DNA of 9,595 bases from positions 1 to 9,595 of the forward strand of contig DKRQ01000013.1 of the NCBI GenBank assembly GCA_002472275.1, in the 5' to 3' direction. Shown here in pieces: positions 1 through 4,889 of this stretch. Position numbers and translations under genes: made by a program. The notes under the pieces are model-generated. The model was not told the origin of the DNA. It saw nothing but the letters and a program-made list of their open reading frames with translations, and did not search any database. This DNA is from Caryophanales bacterium UBA7278. Lineage in GTDB: Bacteria > Bacillota_I > Bacilli_A > RFN20 > CAG-826. Each line of letters begins with the position of its first letter. The first letter of the stretch is position 1.

Positions 1-1
1 G

Positions 2-613
2 GTTGGAAGGACCGATTCCGGAGTTCATGCGATTCGTTATCCCTTTTCTTTTTCCGCCAAAAAAGATTTGGAAAAGCCTTCTGTCCTAAGGGCCATCAAT
101 TCGCTTTTGCCGCCCGATATCCGCATCCTCTCGTTTCAAAAAGTCAGCGATTCTTTCGATGCCAGGCATAGCTGCAAAGCCAAGGTCTACGAATACCGTT
201 TGACCTATGGTGAGATCGACCCGTTTCAAATCGGGACGATCACCCAAATCCGTCGCGACGATTTCGACGTCGACGCGTTTAAGGCGGCCCTTAATGTGTT
301 CGTCGGCGAGCACGATTTCTCTAACTTCACCACGAAGAAGGAAGACAAGGATTCGTTTATAAGGGTGATCGAGTCGATTGACGTCGATGCCGACCTAGAA
401 CAAAAGAAAGCAGTTGTCCGTTTTAAGGCCAACGGCTTCATGACCTATCAAATCCGGTTGATGATCGGGGCGAGCATTAAGGTCGCCACCAAGAGGATGT
501 CTCTAGACGAACTTAAGGGCAGGCTAAACGAAAAGCCTCGCCATATCGTGTCCTTCAAGGCGCCGCCTGATGGCCTATATCTAGTGGAGGCCGAATATGG
601 GGACCTTCTTTGA
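2..613 (+). CDS. truA: tRNA pseudouridine(38-40) synthase TruA, 5'-truncated by the window edge
   Basis: TruA isomerises uridines 38-40 in the anticodon stem-loop of many tRNAs to pseudouridine, in the cytoplasm. The frame is open from the window edge. Its first visible codons encode VGRTDSGVHA, the family's catalytic motif (usually GRTDAGVHA); the nucleophilic Asp is the codon at 14-16. Later family blocks are visible: AINSLLPPDIRI, the CKAKVYEYR strand, FTTKKEDKDS, and FKANGFMTYQIRLMIG near the C-terminus (compare the family's FLYHQVR-MVG). About 203 residues are visible; TruA is usually about 245-270, so roughly 50-60 N-terminal residues lie outside. The TTG at 68 is an internal codon, not the start. 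The TGA stop overlaps the next gene by 17 bases, so the two are probably co-transcribed and translationally coupled. The Ala-to-Ser change in the motif is conservative. Confidence 0.95.
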   Translation, partial: VGRTDSGVHAIRYPFSFSAKKDLEKPSVLRAINSLLPPDIRILSFQKVSDSFDARHSCKAKVYEYRLTYGEIDPFQIGTITQIRRDDFDVDAFKAALNVFVGEHDFSNFTTKKEDKDSFIRVIESIDVDADLEQKKAVVRFKANGFMTYQIRLMIGASIKVATKRMSLDELKGRLNEKPRHIVSFKAPPDGLYLVEAEYGDLL

Positions 614-1388
614 ATTCAACCTCCATTCGCATACCGCCCGTTGCGGTCATGCCTATGGGGAAGACGAGGAATACGTAATTGCCGCGATGAAGGCTGGGTT
701 CAAAACCTTAGGCTTTTCCGATCATGTTTTTCTTCCTGGCCTAAGCCAAAAGGGAATCCGCGGGGAATATGGCGAACTAGAAGGCTATGTCTCCTCGGTG
801 AAAAGCCTGCAAAAGAAATACGAAGGCCAAATCGATATTCACCTCGGCTTCGAGGCCGAATGGTATGGGGACGCCTTCCGCGACTATTACAAAGAACTCC
901 TTTCCTCCAAAGTCGAATATTTGATTCTCGGCCAGCATTGCTTCCTTCATGAAGGGCAGCTCACTTGGTATCGAAGGGTCGAGGGGTGGAGAAATCAAAT
1001 CGCCCTATATGCCTCTCACCTAATCGACGGCATGAAAAGCGGCTTATTCCTCTATGTCTGCCACCCAGACACCTTCATGCCGTGGGTCGAGGAATTCGAC
1101 GAGGAAGTCATCAAGACCATCGAAAGGATTTGCCAAACCTCCTTGGATACCGGGGTTCCATTAGAAATCAACATGGGTCCCTCTAGGGAAGCTGCCGACA
1201 AGACCCACCTCCGTTATCCTGACCCCAGATTCTGGGAAATCGCAGGAAGAATGGGGGTCAAGGCGTATGTGGGGGTGGATGCCCACGACCCAGACAACTA
1301 CCGAACCTCGGACTATGCCTATTTCGAGGACTTTGCAAAGCGATTTGGGGTCGAAATCATCAAAAAATGCCCCTTAAAGGCCAAATAA
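597..1388 (+). CDS. PHP-domain histidinol-phosphatase-like phosphoesterase (HisJ/HisK type)
   Basis: This is a 263-residue protein, close to the ~270 residues of the monofunctional PHP histidinol phosphatases (HisJ/HisK), which hydrolyse L-histidinol phosphate using a metal cluster. Probable ligands visible in order are H10 and H12 (LHSHT), H18 (RCGHA), D42-H43 (GFSDH), E86 (GFEAEW), H114 (LGQHC), H156 (VCHPD), E190 (EINMG), and D228 with H230 (GVDAHD). The full set suggests an active enzyme. The ATG at 597 is chosen because GGAGG (586-590) lies 6 bases upstream and the LHSHT motif begins within ten residues, as expected. The start lies inside the end of truA, so translation is probably coupled. 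No other histidine-biosynthesis gene is visible, so the substrate could be another phosphoester; the family call is firm, the exact reaction is inferred. Confidence 0.85.
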   Translation: MGTFFEFNLHSHTARCGHAYGEDEEYVIAAMKAGFKTLGFSDHVFLPGLSQKGIRGEYGELEGYVSSVKSLQKKYEGQIDIHLGFEAEWYGDAFRDYYKELLSSKVEYLILGQHCFLHEGQLTWYRRVEGWRNQIALYASHLIDGMKSGLFLYVCHPDTFMPWVEEFDEEVIKTIERICQTSLDTGVPLEINMGPSREAADKTHLRYPDPRFWEIAGRMGVKAYVGVDAHDPDNYRTSDYAYFEDFAKRFGVEIIKKCPLKAK

Positions 1389-1414
1389 AAGGAAAAATTG
1401 CCCCAAATTCCTAG

Positions 1415-1443
1415 TTTCTCCTCTGCTTTAGCAGTGGTATATT
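1415..1443 (+). promoter_or_regulatory. Probable yebC promoter with extended -10
   Basis: TATATT at 1438-1443 is preceded by TG one base upstream (1435-1436), giving an extended -10. The -35 position 17 bases upstream reads TTTCTC (1415-1420) and is weak, which is tolerable with an extended -10. It would start RNA near 1450, leaving a leader of about 20 bases that contains the ribosome binding site. No terminator is seen between the PHP gene and here, so read-through from truA-PHP is also possible. Confidence 0.5.
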
Positions 1444-1470
1444 TACGGGGCATACAGGAGACAATCCAAA

Positions 1471-2181
1471 ATGGGAAGACATTTCGAAGTCAGGGCCGCG
1501 GCTATGGCGGCCACCGCAAAAGCGAAATCCGCGATCTACATGAGGGCGTCGAAGGAAATCTACGCCGCCGCCAAATCGGGTGATCCCGATCCCGCGAGCA
1601 ACCTCGCCCTTCGTTCCGCGATCGAAAAATACCGCAAACAGTGCCCTAAGGACGTCATCGACAGGGCCATTGAGAAAGCCAAAGGCGGCGACAGCGTCGC
1701 CTACATCCCCGGCCGTTATGAATTCATGGGCCCGGGCGGCAGCAACATCATCGTCGACACCCTTACCGACAACGTAAACCGCGCCCTCGTCGGCGTAAGG
1801 ACCATCTGCACTCGCAAAGGCGCGAAGATGGCGGCCGTTTCCTATAACTTCCAGCTTCTAGGCGCGCTTAATTTCCACTGCGACGCCGGACGCGACGCGG
1901 TTGAGGAAGCCCTCATCCTCGGTGACGTCGATGTGCAATCCGTCGAAGACATCGGCGAAGGCAACATCGAAGTCCATGTGACCCCCTCCGACCTCGACAA
2001 GGCCAAAGAGGTCCTCAAGGATCTAGGCGTCAGCGAATACGATCGTGCCGAAGCGACGATGATCCCTAACGAATGGGTCACCGTTTCCGAGGAAGACCTC
2101 GCCAAGCTCAAAGCCATGATGGATGACCTCGAGGAATCCGAGGACGTCCAAGCCGTTTACCACAACGTCGAAAACCTCTAA
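1471..2181 (+). CDS. yebC: YebC/PmpR-family protein (YeeN-like subgroup)
   Basis: This is a 236-residue YebC-family protein, the normal length. Members were long annotated as DNA-binding transcriptional regulators; more recent work links them to the ribosome and to relief of stalling at proline-rich stretches. The N-terminus begins MGRHFEVRAAAMAATAKAKS followed by SKEIYAAAKSGDPDPASN, where classical YebC has MAGHSKWANIKH-KK. The absence of that motif and the EIYAAAK-G-PDP pattern place it with the YeeN/YebC-II type. The glycine-rich YEFMGPGGSNI loop at 83-93 is conserved. The ATG at 1471 has AGGAG at 1456-1460, a slightly long spacing of 10 bases. The gene is bounded by its own promoter and a terminator immediately after its TAA stop, so it can be expressed alone. 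Confidence 0.92.
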   Translation: MGRHFEVRAAAMAATAKAKSAIYMRASKEIYAAAKSGDPDPASNLALRSAIEKYRKQCPKDVIDRAIEKAKGGDSVAYIPGRYEFMGPGGSNIIVDTLTDNVNRALVGVRTICTRKGAKMAAVSYNFQLLGALNFHCDAGRDAVEEALILGDVDVQSVEDIGEGNIEVHVTPSDLDKAKEVLKDLGVSEYDRAEATMIPNEWVTVSEEDLAKLKAMMDDLEESEDVQAVYHNVENL

Positions 2182-2184
2182 TGA

Positions 2185-2207
2185 AAGACCGCCTTCGGGC
2201 GGTTTTC
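2185..2207 (+). terminator. Intrinsic terminator of yebC, possibly bidirectional
   Basis: The arms ACCGCC (2188-2193) and GGCGGT (2198-2203) enclose a TTCG tetraloop, and the stem can extend through flanking A/T pairs to 2185-2206. TTTTC follows on the plus strand. The AbiEi-like gene converges from the right and its TGA stop (2208-2210) lies one base from the hairpin. On the minus strand only CTTTCATT follows, so termination in that direction would be weaker. Confidence 0.85.
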
Positions 2208-2795
2208 TCATGTAAATAGTTTCTGGATGAGCTTAAGCTCGGCCTCTAGATGGAACGCTTGCGCGTAGGAGTCGAGTTTTTCCTGGTATGGGTTCTTTTT
2301 GAAGCCTTCCTTTAAGGCTATTTCCAGTTCTTCTCTAGAGAAGGATTCCTGATAACGGATGATATCGACCATCGTCCTCTCCAAATCGTAGCAGGGGACC
2401 AAGGTCCCATTGGGGGATACCGCTAGAGAGAGCCCTAACGCATATTCCTTTTCGCCCACGTGACGGCACCTCGCGCCTAGGATTCCTTTTGTCATATAAC
2501 CCGCGGGGAGATTGACTGATAGAGTTTGTTCTAGAGGCAATAGACCCTGCAAAAAGGCGGAGGACCTAAGCGAGAAAGCGGCCTTCTTATAGGTGAAGTG
2601 GATGAGGTAGAAGGGGTCGACCTCTAGTCCTTTCCTTAAGTAGAGCCCACGGGCCACCTTACGAAGATAGCCATCCTCCTCCAACGAGAACAAATAGGTC
2701 CTTTCGATGCCGTTTTCCTTGGCTTCCTGCACCGAAATGTAGCCGTCGTTATTCTCGATTAAATCGAGTAATATCTCGTTTTTCTTTTTATTCAC
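2208..2795 (-). CDS. Orphan AbiEi-like type IV antitoxin / winged-helix regulator
   Basis: This is a 195-residue protein resembling the AbiEi antitoxin family. An N-terminal winged-helix segment of about 55 residues runs through SVQEAKENGIERTYLFSLEE and ends in the typical KVARGLYL (about 46-53). A C-terminal domain follows with the FSLRSSAFLQGLLP and CYDLERTMVDIIR blocks seen in the family. AbiEi antitoxins repress their own operon and oppose AbiEii, a nucleotidyltransferase toxin normally encoded just downstream. Here the downstream neighbour is convergent yebC, so no partner toxin is present and a toxin-antitoxin role is not supported. The start is GTG at 2795; the nearby ATG (2797-2799 on the plus strand) is out of frame and soon hits a stop. 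No ribosome binding site is seen. It diverges from rplM. Confidence 0.75.
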   Translation of the reverse strand: MNKKKNEILLDLIENNDGYISVQEAKENGIERTYLFSLEEDGYLRKVARGLYLRKGLEVDPFYLIHFTYKKAAFSLRSSAFLQGLLPLEQTLSVNLPAGYMTKGILGARCRHVGEKEYALGLSLAVSPNGTLVPCYDLERTMVDIIRYQESFSREELEIALKEGFKKNPYQEKLDSYAQAFHLEAELKLIQKLFT

Positions 2796-2804
2796 ACATA
2801 AAGA

Positions 2805-2810
2805 ATAATA
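2805..2810 (-). promoter_or_regulatory. Candidate -10 box of the AbiEi-like gene
   Basis: Read on the minus strand this is TATTAT. Only 9 bases separate it from the GTG start codon, so RNA would begin about three bases before the start, giving an almost leaderless message. No convincing -35 box is visible at the normal distance. Confidence 0.4.
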
Positions 2811-2839
2811 AACGATTGCTTGAAAGTAAATTCATTTCC

Positions 2840-2868
2840 TTGCTTATGCCTAGGCGTATGTGGATAAT
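2840..2868 (+). promoter_or_regulatory. rplM-rpsI promoter with an internal palindrome
   Basis: TTGCTT at 2840-2845 and GATAAT at 2863-2868 are separated by exactly 17 bases, a good vegetative sigma-factor promoter. RNA should start near 2875. The spacer holds an imperfect palindrome, TATGCCTAGGCGTA (2845-2858), whose inner eight bases GCCTAGGC are perfectly symmetrical. A protein bound there would block polymerase, so it is a candidate operator. Confidence 0.75.
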
Positions 2869-2873
2869 ACCCC

Positions 2874-2888
2874 TCGGTTTCTCACCGA
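2874..2888 (+). promoter_or_regulatory. Small hairpin at the 5' end of the rplM leader
   Basis: TCGGT (2874-2878) and ACCGA (2884-2888) pair around the loop TTCTC, right at the predicted RNA 5' end. The leader is about 46 bases long. Ribosomal protein leaders that bind L13 are known in Firmicutes and in E. coli; I cannot confirm that this is one of them. It may simply protect the 5' end. Confidence 0.3.
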
Positions 2889-2920
2889 AATCCCACGTAA
2901 AGAGAAAGAAAGGAAACACC

Positions 2921-3361
2921 ATGCGTCAAACCTCGTTGACCAAAGTCGAGACCGCCCAGCACAACTGGTATGTCGTCGACGCCACGGATGTCCCTCTCGG
3001 TAGGCTCGCCTCCAAGATCGCCGTCATCCTCATGGGCAAGAACAAGCCCACCTACACCCCGAACGTTGACTGCGGCGACTATGTGATCGTCCTCAACGCC
3101 AAGAAGGTCAAACTCACCGGTAACCACCCTGAGACCAAGAAGAACTACTACAACGTCTCCGGTTACAACGGCGGCCTTCGCACCCGCACCTCGGGTGTCA
3201 TGAAAGAGGAGTTCCCCGTCGAACTCATCGAACGTTCCGTCTGGGGCATGCTCCCCAAGGGACGCCTTGGCCGTTCCATCGCCAAGAAGCTCTTCGTCTA
3301 TGAAGGCGCCGAGCACAAACAGCAGGCCCAGAACCCCGTCGTTCTTGACCTCAGCAAGTAA
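2921..3361 (+). CDS. rplM: 50S ribosomal protein L13
   Basis: This 146-residue protein is the usual length for L13, an early-assembling protein of the large ribosomal subunit that binds 23S rRNA. The N-terminus MRQTSLTKVETAQHNWYVVD is canonical, and the DATDVPLGRLAS, NVDCGDYVIVLNA, KLTGNH and LPKGRLGRSIAKKL blocks are all present. The ATG at 2921 is preferred over the open frame further upstream because AAGGA lies a few bases ahead of it and because the protein then begins as the family does; the upstream extension would also run through the promoter. The stop is followed after 14 bases by rpsI, with which it forms the conserved L13-S9 operon. Confidence 0.97.
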   Translation: MRQTSLTKVETAQHNWYVVDATDVPLGRLASKIAVILMGKNKPTYTPNVDCGDYVIVLNAKKVKLTGNHPETKKNYYNVSGYNGGLRTRTSGVMKEEFPVELIERSVWGMLPKGRLGRSIAKKLFVYEGAEHKQQAQNPVVLDLSK

Positions 3362-3375
3362 AGGAGACTGAACCT

Positions 3376-3768
3376 ATGGCTAAAGGAACCAAATACTACG
3401 GCACCGGCAGGAGGAAAACCTCCATCGCCCGCGTCTACGTCTGCTCTGGCAAAGGCAAAATCTCGGTCAATGGCCGCGATGTGAAGGATTACTTCCCCTT
3501 CGAGACCCTCGTCCTCGACCTCAAACAGCCCCTCGCCCTCCTCGGCGTCGAAGGCAAGTACGATGTCTTGGCCGAAGTCCAAGGCGGTGGCTTCACCGGT
3601 CAGGCCGAAGCGATCCGTCTTGGCATCGCCCGCGCCTTGCTCGAAGCTGGTGAGGACAGGAAGACCCTCAAGGTCGCCGGCATGCTCACCCGTAACGCCC
3701 GCAGCAAAGAGAGGAAGAAATACGGCCTCAAAGCTGCCCGTCGCGCTCCGCAGTTCACCAAGCGTTAA
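3376..3768 (+). CDS. rpsI: 30S ribosomal protein S9
   Basis: This 130-residue protein is the standard length for S9 of the small ribosomal subunit, whose C-terminal tail reaches toward the P-site tRNA. The N-terminal YYGTGRRKTSIARVY motif, GGGFTGQAEAIRLGIARAL, and the conserved end KKYGLKAARRAPQFTKR with its terminal Lys-Arg are all present. A strong ribosome binding site, AAAGGAG, lies in the short gap after rplM (3361-3367), at a suitable distance from the ATG. The gene ends at the operon's terminator. Codon choice is rich in C-ending codons, as in rplM, as expected for highly expressed genes here. Confidence 0.97.
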   Translation: MAKGTKYYGTGRRKTSIARVYVCSGKGKISVNGRDVKDYFPFETLVLDLKQPLALLGVEGKYDVLAEVQGGGFTGQAEAIRLGIARALLEAGEDRKTLKVAGMLTRNARSKERKKYGLKAARRAPQFTKR

Positions 3769-3783
3769 TCTCTTGTGGAACCC

Positions 3784-3813
3784 AAAGCCCATCCCTCGCG
3801 GTGGGCTTTTCTT
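3784..3813 (+). terminator. Terminator of the rplM-rpsI operon
   Basis: AAAGCCCA (3784-3791) pairs with TGGGCTTT (3802-3809), with an inner CC/GG pairing around the loop, followed by TTCTT. It lies 15 bases after the rpsI stop. Confidence 0.85.
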
Positions 3814-3852
3814 GTATAAACAAGGGCGCGGAACGAAAGCGATATTTTGTCC

Positions 3853-3881
3853 TTGTAGCGGTAGGGGGCAAGGTATATATT
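3853..3881 (+). promoter_or_regulatory. Candidate tRNA-Ile promoter
   Basis: TATATT at 3876-3881 lies in the AT-rich run TATATATTATTA. TTGTAG (3853-3858) sits 17 bases upstream and matches only the first half of the -35 consensus. The predicted RNA start is near 3888, at a GCGC-TTCG-GCGC hairpin (3888-3899) just ahead of the tRNA. Confidence 0.5.
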
Positions 3882-3903
3882 ATTAGGGCGCTTCGGCGCG
3901 GAT

Positions 3904-3980
3904 GGGCCTTTAGCTCAGTTGGTTAGAGCGTGCGCTTGATAAGCGCAAGGTCGGAGGTTCAAGCCCTCTAAGGCCCACCA
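3904..3980 (+). tRNA. tRNA-Ile (anticodon GAT)
   Basis: This 77-base tRNA includes an encoded CCA. The acceptor stem GGGCCTT (3904-3910) pairs with AAGGCCC (3970-3976), followed by discriminator A and CCA. The anticodon stem TGCGC/GCGCA encloses the loop TTGATAA with anticodon GAT at 3938-3940, which reads ATC and ATT. The D-arm (AGCTCAGTTGGTTAGAGC) and the T-loop (GGTTCAAGCC) are standard. Confidence 0.97.
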
Positions 3981-4011
3981 ATCGCATCCTTACCTTCTAT
4001 AGAAGGGTTAC

Positions 4012-4038
4012 AAAGACCGCGGGATCCCGCGGTCTTTT
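4012..4038 (+). terminator. Terminator of tRNA-Ile, a perfect palindrome
   Basis: The half-site AAAGACCGCGGGA (4012-4024) is followed immediately by its exact reverse complement (4025-4037), giving a 26-base uninterrupted palindrome. As RNA it folds into a long GC-rich stem with a GATC loop and a run of four U's. Read on the other strand it is nearly equivalent. A shorter palindrome, CCTTCTATAGAAGG, lies just upstream at 3993-4006. Confidence 0.85.
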
Positions 4039-4060
4039 GCTATCTTGGAGCCCTTCGCCC

Positions 4061-4089
4061 TTGCCACCCCCTTTCTAAAATTGGATAAT
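4061..4089 (+). promoter_or_regulatory. tRNA-Val promoter
   Basis: TTGCCA (4061-4066) and GATAAT (4084-4089) are separated by 17 bases, a clear vegetative promoter. The predicted RNA start is about 17 bases before the mature tRNA. The short leader can fold through CCGC (4097-4100) and GCGG (4107-4110). Confidence 0.8.
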
Positions 4090-4112
4090 AGGCAAGCCGC
4101 AATAAGGCGGAT

Positions 4113-4187
4113 GGGTGTTTAGCTCAGTGGGAGAGCGTTTCCTTCACACGGAAGAGGTCGAGGGTTCGAAACCCCCAACACCCACCA
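4113..4187 (+). tRNA. tRNA-Val (anticodon CAC)
   Basis: This 75-base tRNA includes an encoded CCA. Acceptor GGGTGTT (4113-4119) pairs with AACACCC (4177-4183), then A and CCA. The anticodon loop TTCACAC (4143-4149) carries CAC at 4145-4147, which reads only GTG. The T-arm GAGGGTTCGAAACCCCC is standard. A CAC valine tRNA supplements the general TAC species and fits a GC-rich codon preference. Confidence 0.96.
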
Positions 4188-4197
4188 TTAGATTGGC

Positions 4198-4227
4198 AAA
4201 CGAGTCGGGGATCCCTGGCTCGTTTTT
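4198..4227 (+). terminator. Terminator of tRNA-Val
   Basis: AAACGAG (4198-4204) pairs with CTCGTTT (4219-4225), and an inner GGGATCCC (4208-4215) extends the structure. TTTTT and then GCTTTTT follow. The same GGGATCCC core lies at the centre of the tRNA-Ile terminator. Confidence 0.85.
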
Positions 4228-4238
4228 GCTTTTTCCCC

Positions 4239-4267
4239 TTTCTAGACTCGCCTTCGAGGCGGATAAT
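4239..4267 (+). promoter_or_regulatory. Candidate tRNA-Thr promoter
   Basis: GATAAT at 4262-4267 is embedded in GGATAATA, the same -10 context as for rplM and tRNA-Val. The -35 position reads TTTCTA (4239-4244) and is weak. RNA would start only about three bases before the mature tRNA at 4277. Confidence 0.5.
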
Positions 4268-4276
4268 ATCCCCGCC

Positions 4277-4352
4277 GCCGCCTTAGCTCAATTGGCAGAG
4301 CAACTGATTTGTAATCAGTAGGTTGCTGGTTCGATTCCGGCAGGCGGCACCA
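4277..4352 (+). tRNA. tRNA-Thr (anticodon TGT)
   Basis: This 76-base tRNA includes an encoded CCA. Acceptor GCCGCCT (4277-4283) pairs with AGGCGGC (4342-4348), followed by A and CCA. The anticodon stem ACTGA/TCAGT encloses TTTGTAA with TGT at 4310-4312, which reads ACA and, by wobble, other ACN codons. The D- and T-arms are normal. Confidence 0.97.
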
Positions 4353-4357
4353 CGAAG

Positions 4358-4385
4358 CGATACGATTGCGTATCGTTTTTCTTTT
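4358..4385 (+). terminator. Terminator of tRNA-Thr
   Basis: CGATACG (4358-4364) and CGTATCG (4369-4375) enclose the loop ATTG and are followed by TTTTTCTTTT. The hairpin lies five bases after the tRNA CCA end. Confidence 0.88.
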
Positions 4386-4406
4386 CCCTGTGGAAAAATA
4401 GGAACG

Positions 4407-4877
4407 ATGGTAATCCGCAGGGCCAAACAAGAAGACATCGGTCGACTCCTGGACTTGCTTTCCGAGATCTTGGAGATCCACGCCAAACTAAGGCCTGATT
4501 TGTTTGCCTCGGGCACCACCAAATATAGCCACATCCAACTCGAGGCGATGGTCCGCGACGACACCAAGCCGATCTACGTCGCCGAAATGGGCGGTTACGT
4601 GGTTGGTTATGCGATGTGCCAAATCCGAATGCCGAGTTCCAATATGTACCCGGTGAAGATATTCCATTTGGACGATCTCTGCGTGGACGAGGGTTACCGT
4701 CATCAAGGCATCGGGGAGGCCCTCTACCAGAAAGTGGTGGAAGAAGGCAAAAGGAACGGCTGTTACGAAGCCGCCCTGAACGCCTGGCCGGGAAACGAAG
4801 CCGCCCTGAGGTTCTACGAAAAGATGGGCCTAAAGACCAAATCGATTTTCATGGAACAAATCCTCCAAGACGAATAG
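4407..4877 (+). CDS. GNAT-family N-acetyltransferase
   Basis: This is a 156-residue single-domain GNAT, a typical length. These enzymes move an acetyl group from acetyl-CoA to an amine. Motif A is clear: the strand LDDLCVDEGY followed by the pyrophosphate-binding RHQGIG (98-103) and a helix. Motif B follows at LNAWPGNEAALRFYEKMGL (124-142), where Tyr137 is in the position of the usual general acid. The substrate cannot be read from the sequence; the overall look is that of small-molecule or RimI-like acetylases. The ATG at 4407 is chosen because the protein then starts with the family's first strand (MVIRRAKQEDI); the longer open frame would run back into the tRNA-Thr gene. AGGA at 4400-4403 is close to the ATG (3 bases). 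The next gene begins 12 bases after its stop. Confidence 0.9.
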   Translation: MVIRRAKQEDIGRLLDLLSEILEIHAKLRPDLFASGTTKYSHIQLEAMVRDDTKPIYVAEMGGYVVGYAMCQIRMPSSNMYPVKIFHLDDLCVDEGYRHQGIGEALYQKVVEEGKRNGCYEAALNAWPGNEAALRFYEKMGLKTKSIFMEQILQDE

Positions 4878-4889
4878 AAAGGAACGTTT

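Noticed and set aside
2208..2795. Complete AbiE toxin-antitoxin or phage-defence system
   Set aside because: Only the AbiEi-like half is present; no nucleotidyltransferase toxin lies on either side.
2816..2920. N-terminal extension of rplM from 2816
   Set aside because: It would run through the promoter; L13 starts at 2921 with a good ribosome binding site.
2882..3792. Long minus-strand open frames opposite rplM and rpsI
   Set aside because: They mirror highly biased ribosomal protein codons, have no start signals and look like low-complexity Gly/Val/Asp proteins.
4323..4406. Upstream extension of the GNAT gene
   Set aside because: It begins inside tRNA-Thr and reads through its terminator; the domain starts at 4407.
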